Shown here in pieces: positions 28,292 through 36,146 of a stretch of DNA of 64,000 bases (position 1 is its first letter; the number at the start of each line of letters is the position of its first letter). The stretch is from Sphingomonas yabuuchiae. Lineage in GTDB: Bacteria; Pseudomonadota; Alphaproteobacteria; Sphingomonadales; Sphingomonadaceae. The translations under genes and the position numbers were made by a program. The stretch spans positions 1 to 64,000 of the forward strand of contig NZ_LDTF01000051.1 of assembly GCF_001477495.1 (NCBI RefSeq), written 5' to 3'. The notes under the pieces are model-generated. The model had not been told where the DNA came from and made no database searches. It was given only the letters and a program-made list of their open reading frames with translations.

Positions 28292-28387
28292 GCCGATGCT
28301 CTAGCCGGAGCGGAACGAAAATGGAACGGATTTGATCGGGCGGCGGGAGTGGTCTTTGGAGGCCCACACGGCTATGGGGCGAACTCC

Positions 28388-29524
28388 ATGATCCCAGAAC
28401 AATTTCGTGTCGCGCTGTTCAGCGGCAACTATAATTATACGCGCGACGGCGCGAACCAGAGCCTGAACCTGCTTGTCGGCCATCTGCTGGCGCGGGGCGT
28501 CGCTGTGCGGGTCTATTCGCCAACCTCGTCCACGCCCGCCTTTCCGCCGGTCGGCGATCTGGTCGATGTGCCCGCCATCCCGCTGCCGTTCCGGGCCGAT
28601 TACAAGCTGGCGCGCGGGCTTCCGGCCAAGGTGCGGGCCGATCTGGAGGCATTTGCGCCCAACATCGTCCACGTCTCGGCGCCCGAATTCCTCGGTCACG
28701 CTGCCGTGCGTTGGGCACAGGAGAACGGCGTGGCGTCGATCGCCTCGGTCCATACCCGCTTCGAGACCTATCCGGCCTATTACCATCTGGGTTTCCTGGA
28801 ACCGGCGATTATCAAGCTGCTGACCCGCTTCTACAACAAGTTCGACCGGATCGTGGCGCCCAGCCCCAGCATGATCGCACTGCTGCGTGGCTGGGGCGTA
28901 ACACCGCCGATGGGCATCTGGTCGCGCGGGATCGATCACGACCGTTTCCGGCCGTCGCGCCGCAGCCTGGAATGGCGGCGCTCGCTGGGCATCGCCGATC
29001 ACGAGGTGGCGATCGGGTTCCTGGGGCGACTGGTCAAGGAAAAGGGCCTCGACGTCTTTGCCGAGGCGCTGGCGGAGCTTCGGCGGCGCAGCGTGGCGCA
29101 CAAGGTGCTGGTCGTCGGCAAGGGGCCCGCGCAGGACTGGTTCGCCAAGGCGACACCCGATGCCATCTTCGCGGGCTATCAGACCGGCGACGACCTGGGT
29201 CGGGCGGTCGCATCGATGGATATCTTCTTCAATCCCAGCGTGACCGAAACCTTCGGCAACGTCACGACCGAGGCGATGGCGGCGGGCGTCCCCGTGGTGG
29301 CGGCCAACGCGACGGGCGCGATGGACCTCGTGGCGGATGGTGAGACCGGCTATCTGGTCGGCGCGCGCGACATCACCGGCTATGCCGACGCGTTGGAGCG
29401 GATCGCCACCGACCAGGCCCTGCGCCACCGGTTCAGCGAAGCGGGACAGGCCCGCGTCGCCGATTACCGGTGGGACAGGGTCAATGACGCGGTGCTCGAC
29501 GCCTATCGCGCCCTGTTCGTTTAA
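28388..29524 (+). CDS. Glycosyltransferase family 4 protein
   Basis: A 378-residue GT-B retaining glycosyltransferase. The N-terminal acceptor domain begins RVALFSGNYNYTRDGAN, and the donor domain shows GFLGRLVKEKGLDV and the EX7E motif within TETFGNVTTEAMAAG. It resembles mannosyl/glucosyl transferases such as MgtA/SqdX that work on glycolipids, so a glycolipid role is plausible but not proven. The start is ATG 28388; the much longer open frame upstream is antisense to radA. It is convergent with, and overlaps by 4 nt, the DUF2218 gene. Confidence 0.85.
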   Translation: MIPEQFRVALFSGNYNYTRDGANQSLNLLVGHLLARGVAVRVYSPTSSTPAFPPVGDLVDVPAIPLPFRADYKLARGLPAKVRADLEAFAPNIVHVSAPEFLGHAAVRWAQENGVASIASVHTRFETYPAYYHLGFLEPAIIKLLTRFYNKFDRIVAPSPSMIALLRGWGVTPPMGIWSRGIDHDRFRPSRRSLEWRRSLGIADHEVAIGFLGRLVKEKGLDVFAEALAELRRRSVAHKVLVVGKGPAQDWFAKATPDAIFAGYQTGDDLGRAVASMDIFFNPSVTETFGNVTTEAMAAGVPVVAANATGAMDLVADGETGYLVGARDITGYADALERIATDQALRHRFSEAGQARVADYRWDRVNDAVLDAYRALFV

Positions 29525-29811
29525 CCTTCGCGCCAGTCGAAGGTCAGCGGCGCTTCGCGAAAGGCGAAGCGGTCGAGATGGCTGGCGACCACCTGTCGCA
29601 TTTGGGCGACATCGCCGTCCACGGGCACCGTTAACACGATATCCAGCGTTTCGCTGGCTGCGCGCATGTCCAGTTTGGACCCGTTGGGGAACAGGATCAT
29701 GCCCTCTTCGGCGGTGAACGACACCTCCATCTTGTGGCTCCAGTGCTTGGCGAGTTGCTGGAGGTAGCGGCTGGCCGACTGGGTCGGCACGCGGGCGACG
29801 GACAGGCTCAT
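29521..29811 (-). CDS. DUF2218 protein
   Basis: A 96-residue protein of the DUF2218 family (SRYLQQLAKHW followed by the core SKLDMRA and the DHLDRFAFRE end). DUF2218 is often fused or adjacent to PadR-like regulators and siderophore-interacting proteins, hinting at metal-linked physiology. Here it overlaps the PadR gene stop by 4 nt (ATGA). Confidence 0.8.
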   Translation of the reverse strand: MSLSVARVPTQSASRYLQQLAKHWSHKMEVSFTAEEGMILFPNGSKLDMRAASETLDIVLTVPVDGDVAQMRQVVASHLDRFAFREAPLTFDWREG

Positions 29812-30407
29812 TTCAGGCGTTCCACTTTCTGCGCGAGTTCGTCGATCATTGCGGCGACTTCATGCACCATCTCCTGAGGCGCATCGCCGCTGCCAAAGCG
29901 GTCCATTACGGCCATTTTCAGCCCGCCCATGGCACGCCGGATCGGCGCCGCATCGACCCGCTGGCGATGTTCGCCAAGGGCCCGCAGCCGTGCGAGCAAA
30001 GCCTCGACCTGTTCGGCATTCTCGGTCAGGTGCGTGCGGCCGGTATCCGTCGCGGCGAAACGCTTTTTCACCCCCTCGGAACGTTGTTCCTCGATAAAGC
30101 CCATTTCGTCGAGTAGGGTAATCGTCGGATAGATGACACCCGGGCTGGGCGCATAAGCGCCTCCGGTCATCGCCTCGACCTCGCGGATCAGGTCATAGCC
30201 GTGGCGCGGTTCGTCGGCGATCAGCTTCAGCAGCACAAGCCGCAGCTCGCTGCCATCGAACATCCGACCCCGGCGACCACCGCCCGGCCCTCGCAGTCCG
30301 CCCCGTGGGTCTTCGAAATTCCATTGCACTTCCTGCGGCCCGAAACTCCACCGGCCGCGCCGTTGGTGATGTTCTTGACCATGTCCGTGCTCATGAAAAT
30401 GTCGCAT
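29808..30407 (-). CDS. PadR family transcriptional regulator
   Basis: A 199-residue regulator. Residues 1-48 are rich in His, Gly and Arg (HEHGHGQEHHQRRG), a possible metal-sensing stretch. A PadR winged helix follows (LVLLKLIADEPRHGYDLI, PSPGVIYPTITLLDEMG), then a helical C-terminal dimerisation part. Two operator-like palindromes lie 35-80 nt upstream, which fits autoregulation. It is cotranscribed with the DUF2218 gene. Confidence 0.86.
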   Translation of the reverse strand: MRHFHEHGHGQEHHQRRGRWSFGPQEVQWNFEDPRGGLRGPGGGRRGRMFDGSELRLVLLKLIADEPRHGYDLIREVEAMTGGAYAPSPGVIYPTITLLDEMGFIEEQRSEGVKKRFAATDTGRTHLTENAEQVEALLARLRALGEHRQRVDAAPIRRAMGGLKMAVMDRFGSGDAPQEMVHEVAAMIDELAQKVERLK

Positions 30408-30440
30408 TCTGATACTCCGAATTGGGTTTTGATACGCTCA

Positions 30441-30486
30441 AGATATATCGCACGGAAAGTTCGTCAAGATGACTCACGATATATCT
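30441..30486. promoter_or_regulatory. Paired palindromic operator for the PadR-type regulator
   Basis: AGATATATCG at 30441-30450 and its exact reverse complement CGATATATCT at 30477-30486. Each contains the self-complementary GATATATC, and the two cores are 36 bp apart. The placement just upstream of the PadR gene fits an autoregulatory operator; the nearby rarA promoter could also be affected. Confidence 0.6.
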
Positions 30487-30533
30487 TTGATAGTAATGGT
30501 GACGGGGGACTTCGGCGCCCCTACATGACCGCT

Positions 30534-31874
30534 ATGGCCGATCTCTTCGCGGGTATGGACCCCGCCCCCGTCCAGCCCTCTTCCTCGGTCGATGCGCCGC
30601 TTGCGGATCGCTTGCGCCCGCTAAAGCTGGCCGAGGTCGTCGGGCAGGATCACCTGACCGGGCCGGAGGGCGCCATCGGGCGGATGGTCGCGGCCGGGCG
30701 CTTGTCATCCATGATCCTTTGGGGACCGCCGGGCACGGGCAAGACGACCATCGCCCGGCTGCTCGCCGCCGAAGTGGGGCTGCGCTATGCCGCGATTTCG
30801 GCCGTGTTTTCCGGCGTCGCGGACCTTAAAAAGGTCTTCGCCGAGGCGCGCGATCATGCCCGGCTCGGCCAGCGAACGCTGCTGTTCGTGGACGAGATCC
30901 ACCGCTTCAACCGCGCGCAGCAGGACGGTTTTTTGCCCTTCGTCGAGGATGGCACGGTCACGCTGGTCGGCGCGACGACGGAAAATCCTTCCTTTGAACT
31001 CAACGCCGCACTTCTGAGCCGCGCGCAGGTGCTGATCCTCCACCGGCTTGGCCAACCTGCGCTGGAACAGTTGCTGGAGCGGGCCGAGACGTTGATGGAG
31101 CGCCCCCTGCCCCTGCAACCGCCCGCCCGCGATGCGCTGCTTGCCAGCGCGGATGGCGATGGCCGTTTCCTGCTCAACCAGGCCGAGACCTTGTTTGCGG
31201 TCGACCTTCCCGAACCGCTCGAAGCGGCTGGGTTGTCGGCGTTCCTGCAACGCCGGGTCGCGGTCTATGACAAGGACCGCGAGGGACATTATAATCTGAT
31301 CTCGGCGCTGCACAAATCGATCCGGGGATCGGACCCGCAGGCGGCCCTCTACTATCTCGCGCGGATGCTGACGGCGGGCGAAGAGCCGCTATACGTCCTG
31401 CGTCGCCTGACCCGCACGGCGATCGAGGATATCGGGCTGGCCGATCCGCAAGCGTTGACCCAGTGCCTCGCGGCCAAGGATGCCTATGAGTTCCTGGGCT
31501 CTCCGGAGGGAGAACTGGCGATCGTGCAGGCGTGCCTGTACCTCGCCACCGCGCCCAAATCGAACGCGGCCTATAAGGCGCAGAAGCAGGCATGGCGGAC
31601 CGCGAAGGACACCGGATCGCTGATGCCGCCCGCCAATATCCTGAACGCGCCGACCAAGCTGATGAAGCAGATCGGCTATGGCGCAGGCTATCAGTACGAC
31701 CACGACGCGGATGGCGGTTTTTCGGGTGCGAATTACTGGCCCGACGAACTGCCACCACAAAGCTTCTACGAACCGTCTGGGCGCGGCCTGGAGAAGCGCA
31801 TCGCCGAGCGCATGGCCTGGTGGGACGAGCGCCGTCGGGCCTTGCAGGATGGCGGCGATGACCGTCACGGCTGA
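30534..31874 (+). CDS. rarA: Replication-associated recombination protein A
   Basis: AAA+ ATPase (RarA/MgsA, related to clamp loaders) that acts at stalled replication forks. Walker A is GPPGTGKTT (64-72), Walker B is LFVDEIHRFN, and sensor 1 is GATTENPSFELN; the tetramerisation domain fills the C-terminal half. It has 446 residues from ATG 30534, with an in-frame ATG 9 nt earlier. The last 17 nt overlap the next gene. Confidence 0.93.
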   Translation: MADLFAGMDPAPVQPSSSVDAPLADRLRPLKLAEVVGQDHLTGPEGAIGRMVAAGRLSSMILWGPPGTGKTTIARLLAAEVGLRYAAISAVFSGVADLKKVFAEARDHARLGQRTLLFVDEIHRFNRAQQDGFLPFVEDGTVTLVGATTENPSFELNAALLSRAQVLILHRLGQPALEQLLERAETLMERPLPLQPPARDALLASADGDGRFLLNQAETLFAVDLPEPLEAAGLSAFLQRRVAVYDKDREGHYNLISALHKSIRGSDPQAALYYLARMLTAGEEPLYVLRRLTRTAIEDIGLADPQALTQCLAAKDAYEFLGSPEGELAIVQACLYLATAPKSNAAYKAQKQAWRTAKDTGSLMPPANILNAPTKLMKQIGYGAGYQYDHDADGGFSGANYWPDELPPQSFYEPSGRGLEKRIAERMAWWDERRRALQDGGDDRHG

Positions 31875-32718
31875 CCGTTTCAGCGGCTTCGTCGCGATCG
31901 ACTGGTCGGGTGCGCACGGTGTTGCGCATCCGGGTATCCAGGTCGCCCTGTGCCATTCGGGAAACGCCGCGCCCGTCATCGTTGCGCCGCCGGGTCGGGC
32001 CTGGTCGCGCGAAGGCGTAGCCGATTGGCTGCTCACGCGGGCGGACGAGCCGCTGCTGATCGGCTTCGACTTCAGCTTTTCGGCCCCGTTCGTCATGCGC
32101 GGGGCGCATTTGCCGGGGGACAGGCCGACCGCGGATGCGCGGGCGCTCTGGGCCTATGTCGACGATAGTTGCGACGATCCCGATCTGGGCGCACGCAGTT
32201 TCCTTGAGGCGCGTCGCGGGCGGCATTTCTATTTCGGGGCCGCAGACGGGCGAAAGGCGGACTTTCTCCATTGGCGAACCTGCGAGATCGCGATCGGCGG
32301 CGCGCGCAAGCCTTCGACCGTCTATGACGCGATCGGCGCGTCGCAGGTAGCGAAGGCGAGCTTTGCCGGAATGCGGATGTTGCGGCGTCTGGATGGACAT
32401 GTCGCGATCTGGCCGTTCGATCCAGTTCCGCCATCGGGCGCGCTGGTCGTCGAAATCTATACCTCGATCGCCGCCCGTGATGCTGGCCGCCCGCGTGGGC
32501 GGAGCAAGATACGAAGTGCCGAAGCGCTGAACAATGCGCTGATCGCCTTGGGCAGCGAACTGCACGATCCGCTCGATCGCTACGACGATCACAGTACTGA
32601 TGCGATCCTGACCGCCGCATGGCTCCGCGCCATGGCGACGCGCGACGATCTCTGGCGTCCAGCGGGCCTCACCCGTCAAGTTGCGCAAACGGAGGGCTGG
32701 ACCTTCGGCGTGTCATGA
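31858..32718 (+). CDS. Hypothetical protein with RNase H-like (DUF429-type) features
   Basis: A 286-residue protein I do not recognise with certainty. FVAIDWSGA (11-19) and, later, LIGFDFSFSAP look like the paired acidic strands of an RNase H-like fold as in DUF429, and DRYDDHSTDAILTAAWLRA near the C-terminus could supply further acidic residues. It overlaps the end of rarA by 17 nt, so it is probably cotranscribed. Start is ATG 31858, with an in-frame ATG at 31849 as the alternative. Confidence 0.55.
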   Translation: MTVTADRFSGFVAIDWSGAHGVAHPGIQVALCHSGNAAPVIVAPPGRAWSREGVADWLLTRADEPLLIGFDFSFSAPFVMRGAHLPGDRPTADARALWAYVDDSCDDPDLGARSFLEARRGRHFYFGAADGRKADFLHWRTCEIAIGGARKPSTVYDAIGASQVAKASFAGMRMLRRLDGHVAIWPFDPVPPSGALVVEIYTSIAARDAGRPRGRSKIRSAEALNNALIALGSELHDPLDRYDDHSTDAILTAAWLRAMATRDDLWRPAGLTRQVAQTEGWTFGVS

Positions 32719-32723
32719 TGCCA

Positions 32724-32763
32724 GGGGGATTGGCACGGCGGTTGTGCAGGGGTTTTGTAACCG
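32724..32763 (+). other. Degenerate 5' part of a tRNA-Thr(UGU)-like sequence
   Basis: Compared with the intact tRNA-Thr at 19547-19621, this 40-nt stretch keeps GGATT, GCAC, GCGGT, GTGCAG and the anticodon run GGTTTTGTAA. About 34 of 41 aligned positions match, with one base missing. It stops after the anticodon arm; no T arm or acceptor 3' half follows. It looks like the remnant of a tRNA split by an integration or deletion. Confidence 0.55.
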
Positions 32764-32849
32764 CACTAAGCTCGACGCTCTGTCGGTCCAGGCGGCAGCG
32801 ATAGTGATAGCGCGCACCACGCTGGCACAGATAGGTGATCGAGGCCATG
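32760..32849 (-). pseudogene. Possible N-terminal fragment of a tyrosine integrase
   Basis: The frame starting at ATG 32849 reads MASITYLCQRGARYHYRCRL, which resembles the arm-binding N-terminus (DUF6538-like, YLxxRGxxYxxRxRL) of alphaproteobacterial site-specific integrases. Similarity ends after about 20 residues and the frame then runs into the tRNA-Thr-like fragment. There is no catalytic domain. Support is short, so this is tentative. Confidence 0.35.
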
Positions 32850-32990
32850 TCCCCGTCTCGTCCGGTCGCTGGCACAGGCTTCGATTGCGGGCGGACGACG
32901 GCAGCGTGTGCACAGCTTGGTGCTACAGCCACGTATCCCGCGAAGCCTGGCCGGACGCCGGAAATCCATGGGTTCAGTGTAGTGCGGAGA

Positions 32991-33064
32991 TGGAGCGGGT
33001 GAAGGGAATCGAACCCTCGTATTCAGCTTGGGAAGCTGCTGCTCTACCATTGAGCTACACCCGC
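32991..33064 (-). tRNA. tRNA-Gly (anticodon CCC), CCA encoded
   Basis: Reverse-strand cloverleaf: acceptor GCGGGTG/CACCCGC, D arm GCTC-AATGGTA-GAGC, anticodon loop TTCCCAA, T arm GGGTTCGATTCCC, discriminator T and encoded CCA at 32991-32993. The outermost anticodon-stem pair is a G-A mismatch. Otherwise it is very close to E. coli tRNA-Gly(CCC). Confidence 0.93.
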
Positions 33065-33697
33065 AAATCAACGGAAATCCGTTGCCACGGCTCTCTAAGT
33101 GGGGGGCACGGCAACTGTCAAGACGGTCACGGTTACGAGGCGGGACGCGGCAGGATAACGGCGCTGTTCGCGACGCGTCAAACGCGGCGCGGATCGATCG
33201 CACCAACAGAATATGGATGAAGGTGCGAAGCATTACCGCGCCGATCGAGAAGTGGGCCGCAACCGGGCCGAATGCGCGACAGTCTGGCGGACATATGCGC
33301 GCGTATTATTGGACGGACAGGCGGATCGGATCGCGGCGAACAAAGGTCTGTTTTCCACGCGTGAACGCCAAAATGCATTTGTGAGGTGGCGGGCAAGCAA
33401 CGATAGACACCGGCGCTGCCGCGACGGCGGTCAGCCATTGCACCAACGATGCGCTACACGACGGCAAGCAGTGTTCCGATCGCGTTACACCGCTGGGCGC
33501 TGAAGGGCGCTGATAGGGTATGATAACGGGCCGAACTGACCATCGTCTGTGGTTGTGCATTGGCGCGTCTCGCCGCCAACTCGACGGTAGTAGCATGAAG
33601 AAATTCTGCCCCTAGCAGAATCTGGCTTGGGTAGGAGTGGATAGGCCGACGCTATCCATCACGATGACAATAGCAACAAATCCGCTATGCTGGATAT
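33065..33697. other. Gene-free stretch between tRNA-Gly and arsR
   Basis: About 630 nt without a recognisable gene; open frames here have no family-like content. Two short hairpins are visible: ATTCTGC/GCAGAAT (33603-33621) and TGGATAG/CTATCCA (33638-33658). The second lies 40-60 nt before arsR and might be its operator. The stretch looks like decayed sequence. Confidence 0.5.
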
Positions 33698-34030
33698 ATG
33701 GAAACCGATTCGGCAATCATTGCGCTCGGCGCTCTCGCGCAGGAAACGCGCCTAGATGTGTTCCGCTTGCTGGTGCTCCACGAACCCGTCGGGATGGCGG
33801 CTGGCGAGATTGCCCGCCAACTCAATGTCCCGCAGAACACCATGTCCGCGAACCTTGGTATTCTCGCCCGCGCGGGACTGGCCCGCTCCGAACGGCATAG
33901 CCGGTCGATCATCTACCGTGCCGACCTTGACGGCCTGCGGGCGCTGACGCTGTTCCTCGTCAAGGATTGCTGCGCGGGCAACGCGGAACTGTGCGCGCCG
34001 CTCATCGCCGAACTCGCCCCCTGCTGCTGA
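33698..34030 (+). CDS. arsR: ArsR family arsenic-responsive repressor
   Basis: A 110-residue winged-helix metalloregulator. The DNA-recognition helix region is [19 protein letters not shown] (43-61). Cysteines cluster at the C-terminus (91, 92, 99, 109, 110), so the As(III) site differs from the ELCVCDL site of the E. coli plasmid ArsR. It is first gene of the ars operon and presumably represses it. Confidence 0.88.
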   Translation: METDSAIIALGALAQETRLDVFRLLVLHEPVGMAAGEIARQLNVPQNTMSANLGILARAGLARSERHSRSIIYRADLDGLRALTLFLVKDCCAGNAELCAPLIAELAPCC

Positions 34031-34041
34031 AAGAACGCCCC

Positions 34042-34470
34042 GTGGCTGTCGATATCGTCATCTATCACAATCCGGAATGCGGCACGTCGCGCAACGCCCT
34101 TGGGCTGATCCGCAATGCCGGCATCGAGCCGCATGTGGTCGAGTATCTAAAGACCCCACCCGCGCGTGCGCTGCTGGTCGAGCTGATCGACCGCGCCGGC
34201 ATGACGCCCCGCGGTCTGCTGCGCGAGAAGGGGACGCCCTATGCGGAGTTGGGCCTGGGCGACACGTCGCTGTCCGACGATGTGCTGGTCGATGCGATGA
34301 TGGCACACCCGATCCTCATCAACCGGCCGCTAATCGCCTCGCCGCTCGGCGTGAAGTTGTGCCGCCCGTCCGAAACCGTCCTCGATCTGCTGCCGAGCGA
34401 ACAGCTTGCCGCGTTCGCGAAGGAGGACGGCGAACAGGTGGTAGATGCTTTGGGTCAGCGCGTCGCCTGA
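34042..34470 (+). CDS. arsC: Arsenate reductase (glutaredoxin-coupled type)
   Basis: Reduces arsenate to arsenite for export, using glutathione/glutaredoxin. The active-site cysteine is Cys13 in [12 protein letters not shown], and the later arginine segments ([14 protein letters not shown]) match the anion-binding residues of the ArsC family. It has 142 residues from a GTG at 34042, 11 nt after arsR. Its stop overlaps arsB by one base (TGATG). Confidence 0.92.
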   Translation: MAVDIVIYHNPECGTSRNALGLIRNAGIEPHVVEYLKTPPARALLVELIDRAGMTPRGLLREKGTPYAELGLGDTSLSDDVLVDAMMAHPILINRPLIASPLGVKLCRPSETVLDLLPSEQLAAFAKEDGEQVVDALGQRVA

Positions 34471-35756
34471 TGCTTCTTGCCATCCTGATCTTCGTCGCGA
34501 CGATCACGCTCGTCATCTGGCAACCCAAAGGCCTCGGAATCGGGTGGAGCGCGATAGGCGGGGCCGTCGTGGCGCTGCTCGCGGGCGTCGTCACGTTGTC
34601 CGACGTGCCGGTGGTATGGGGCATCGTATGGAACGCGACCGCTGCGTTCGTCGCGATCATCCTCATCAGCCTGTTGCTCGATGAAGCCGGGCTCTTCGAG
34701 TGGGCGGCGCTGCACGTCGCCCGCTGGGGCGGGGGGCAAGGTTGTCGGTTGTTCGTCCTGATCGTGCTGCTCGGCGCAGGCGTGTCCGCGCTGTTCGCCA
34801 ATGACGGTGCTGCGCTGATCCTGACGCCGATCGTCATCTCCATGCTGCGGGCGCTGGGGTTCAAGGATAAGGCGACGCTGGCGTTCGTCATGGCGGCCGG
34901 GTTCATCGCCGACACCGCCAGTCTGCCGCTGGTCGTGTCGAACCTCGTCAACATCGTGTCGGCCGACTTCTTCCAAGTCGGGTTCGGTGACTATGCGTCC
35001 GTGATGGTACCGGTCGACCTCGTGTCGATCGCCGCGACGTTGGCGGCGCTGCTGCTGTTCTTCCGACGCGACATACCCACAGACCACGACGTGCGGGCGC
35101 TGCGCGCGCCGCGCGAGGCGATCCGCGATGCTGCAACGTTCCGCGCTGGATGGATCGTGCTCGCTTTGCTGCTCGCCGGCTTCTTCCTGCTCGAACCACT
35201 CGGCGTGCCGGTCAGCGCCGTGGCCGCTGCCGGCGCGATCCTGCTGCTGGTGATCGCAGGGAGGGGCCACGTTATCCCAACGGCCAAGGTGCTGAGCGGC
35301 GCCCCGTGGCAGGTCGTGATCTTCTCGCTCGGCATGTACCTGGTCGTCTATGGCCTACGGAACGCAGGGTTGACCAATCATTTGGCGGCGCTGCTCGATA
35401 GCAGCGCGCAAGGCGGCGTATGGGGCGCTGCGCTGGGCACGGGCATCATCGCAGCGGTCCTGTCGTCGGTGATGAACAACATGCCGACCGTGCTGGTGGG
35501 CGCGCTGTCGATCGACGCAACGCACGCGACCGGGGCCGTCAGGGAAGCGATGATCTACGCCAACGTGATCGGCTGCGACCTCGGCCCCAAGCTGACGCCG
35601 ATCGGCTCGCTCGCGACGCTGCTGTGGCTGCACGTTCTGGGGCAGAAGGGCGTGCGCATCGGATGGGGCTATTATTTCCGGGTCGGGGTCACGCTGACCG
35701 TGCCTGTCCTGCTCATAACGCTGGCGGCGCTCGCGCTGCGAATTGGAATTACCTGA
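34470..35756 (+). CDS. arsB: Arsenite efflux pump ArsB
   Basis: A 428-residue integral membrane arsenite/antimonite exporter of the ArsB (not Acr3) family, nearly the length of E. coli ArsB (429). Visible family segments are [34 protein letters not shown] and [16 protein letters not shown]. It overlaps arsC and the arsH remnant by one base at each end (TGATG), so the operon arsR-arsC-arsB-arsH was once intact. Confidence 0.93.
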   Translation: MLLAILIFVATITLVIWQPKGLGIGWSAIGGAVVALLAGVVTLSDVPVVWGIVWNATAAFVAIILISLLLDEAGLFEWAALHVARWGGGQGCRLFVLIVLLGAGVSALFANDGAALILTPIVISMLRALGFKDKATLAFVMAAGFIADTASLPLVVSNLVNIVSADFFQVGFGDYASVMVPVDLVSIAATLAALLLFFRRDIPTDHDVRALRAPREAIRDAATFRAGWIVLALLLAGFFLLEPLGVPVSAVAAAGAILLLVIAGRGHVIPTAKVLSGAPWQVVIFSLGMYLVVYGLRNAGLTNHLAALLDSSAQGGVWGAALGTGIIAAVLSSVMNNMPTVLVGALSIDATHATGAVREAMIYANVIGCDLGPKLTPIGSLATLLWLHVLGQKGVRIGWGYYFRVGVTLTVPVLLITLAALALRIGIT

Positions 35757-35988
35757 TGCCTCTCCGTGACCTTGCCGACCCCGACCATCTGGCCGCGCTC
35801 AACCAGCGCTATGCGCGCGACCGGCCCGCTCTTGGGCTGGGCGCTGGAGATCCGCCGCCCCACATCCTGCGGCTCTACGGGCCACTGCATGAGCGGTCTT
35901 ATTCGCGCGTGTGCATCTAAGAGGCGGCGCGACTACTCCGTTTCTTCGGCTGCAAAACGCGCATCTTCGATCCATCGAGGCTATTGAA
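35756..35988 (+). pseudogene. arsH: arsH remnant: in-frame stop and missing 3' part
   Basis: The frame starts at the ATG overlapping the arsB stop and shows the ArsH N-terminus: HILRLYGPLHERSYSR, like the LLYGSLRERSYSR of ArsH flavoproteins. A TAA at 35918-35920 ends it after 54 residues. The same frame continues directly with EAARLLRFFGCKTRIFDPSRL, clearly ArsH, and then similarity stops. About 170 residues with the NADPH:FMN oxidoreductase core are missing. It is therefore broken twice, by a nonsense change and a truncation. Confidence 0.8.
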
Positions 35989-36104
35989 TCTGTTGCAGGG
36001 AAGGCGCATTGATCTGGGCACCAAACTGTAGCACATAGCCTTTCGGACGATCTAGAAACCGCAGTTTTCTGCGGGTTTCAGTGTGGCCAAATCATGGAAC
36101 GGAA

Positions 36105-36123
36105 TCCCTTCACCCGCTCCATC
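36105..36123 (+). repeat. 19-bp inverted copy of the tRNA-Gly 3' end
   Basis: TCCCTTCACCCGCTCCATC is identical to the 3' end of the tRNA-Gly at 32989-33007 read on its own strand, including the CCA and two flanking bases. It is in the opposite orientation to that gene. It lies about 115 nt after the arsH remnant and marks the probable right edge of the island. Confidence 0.75.
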
Positions 36124-36146
36124 ACCTCAATGGTCACCGCATATTT

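Noticed and set aside
32989-36123. Treating the two tRNA-Gly-end copies as attL/attR direct repeats of an intact island
   Set aside because: The copies are inverted relative to each other, so simple site-specific integration does not explain them.
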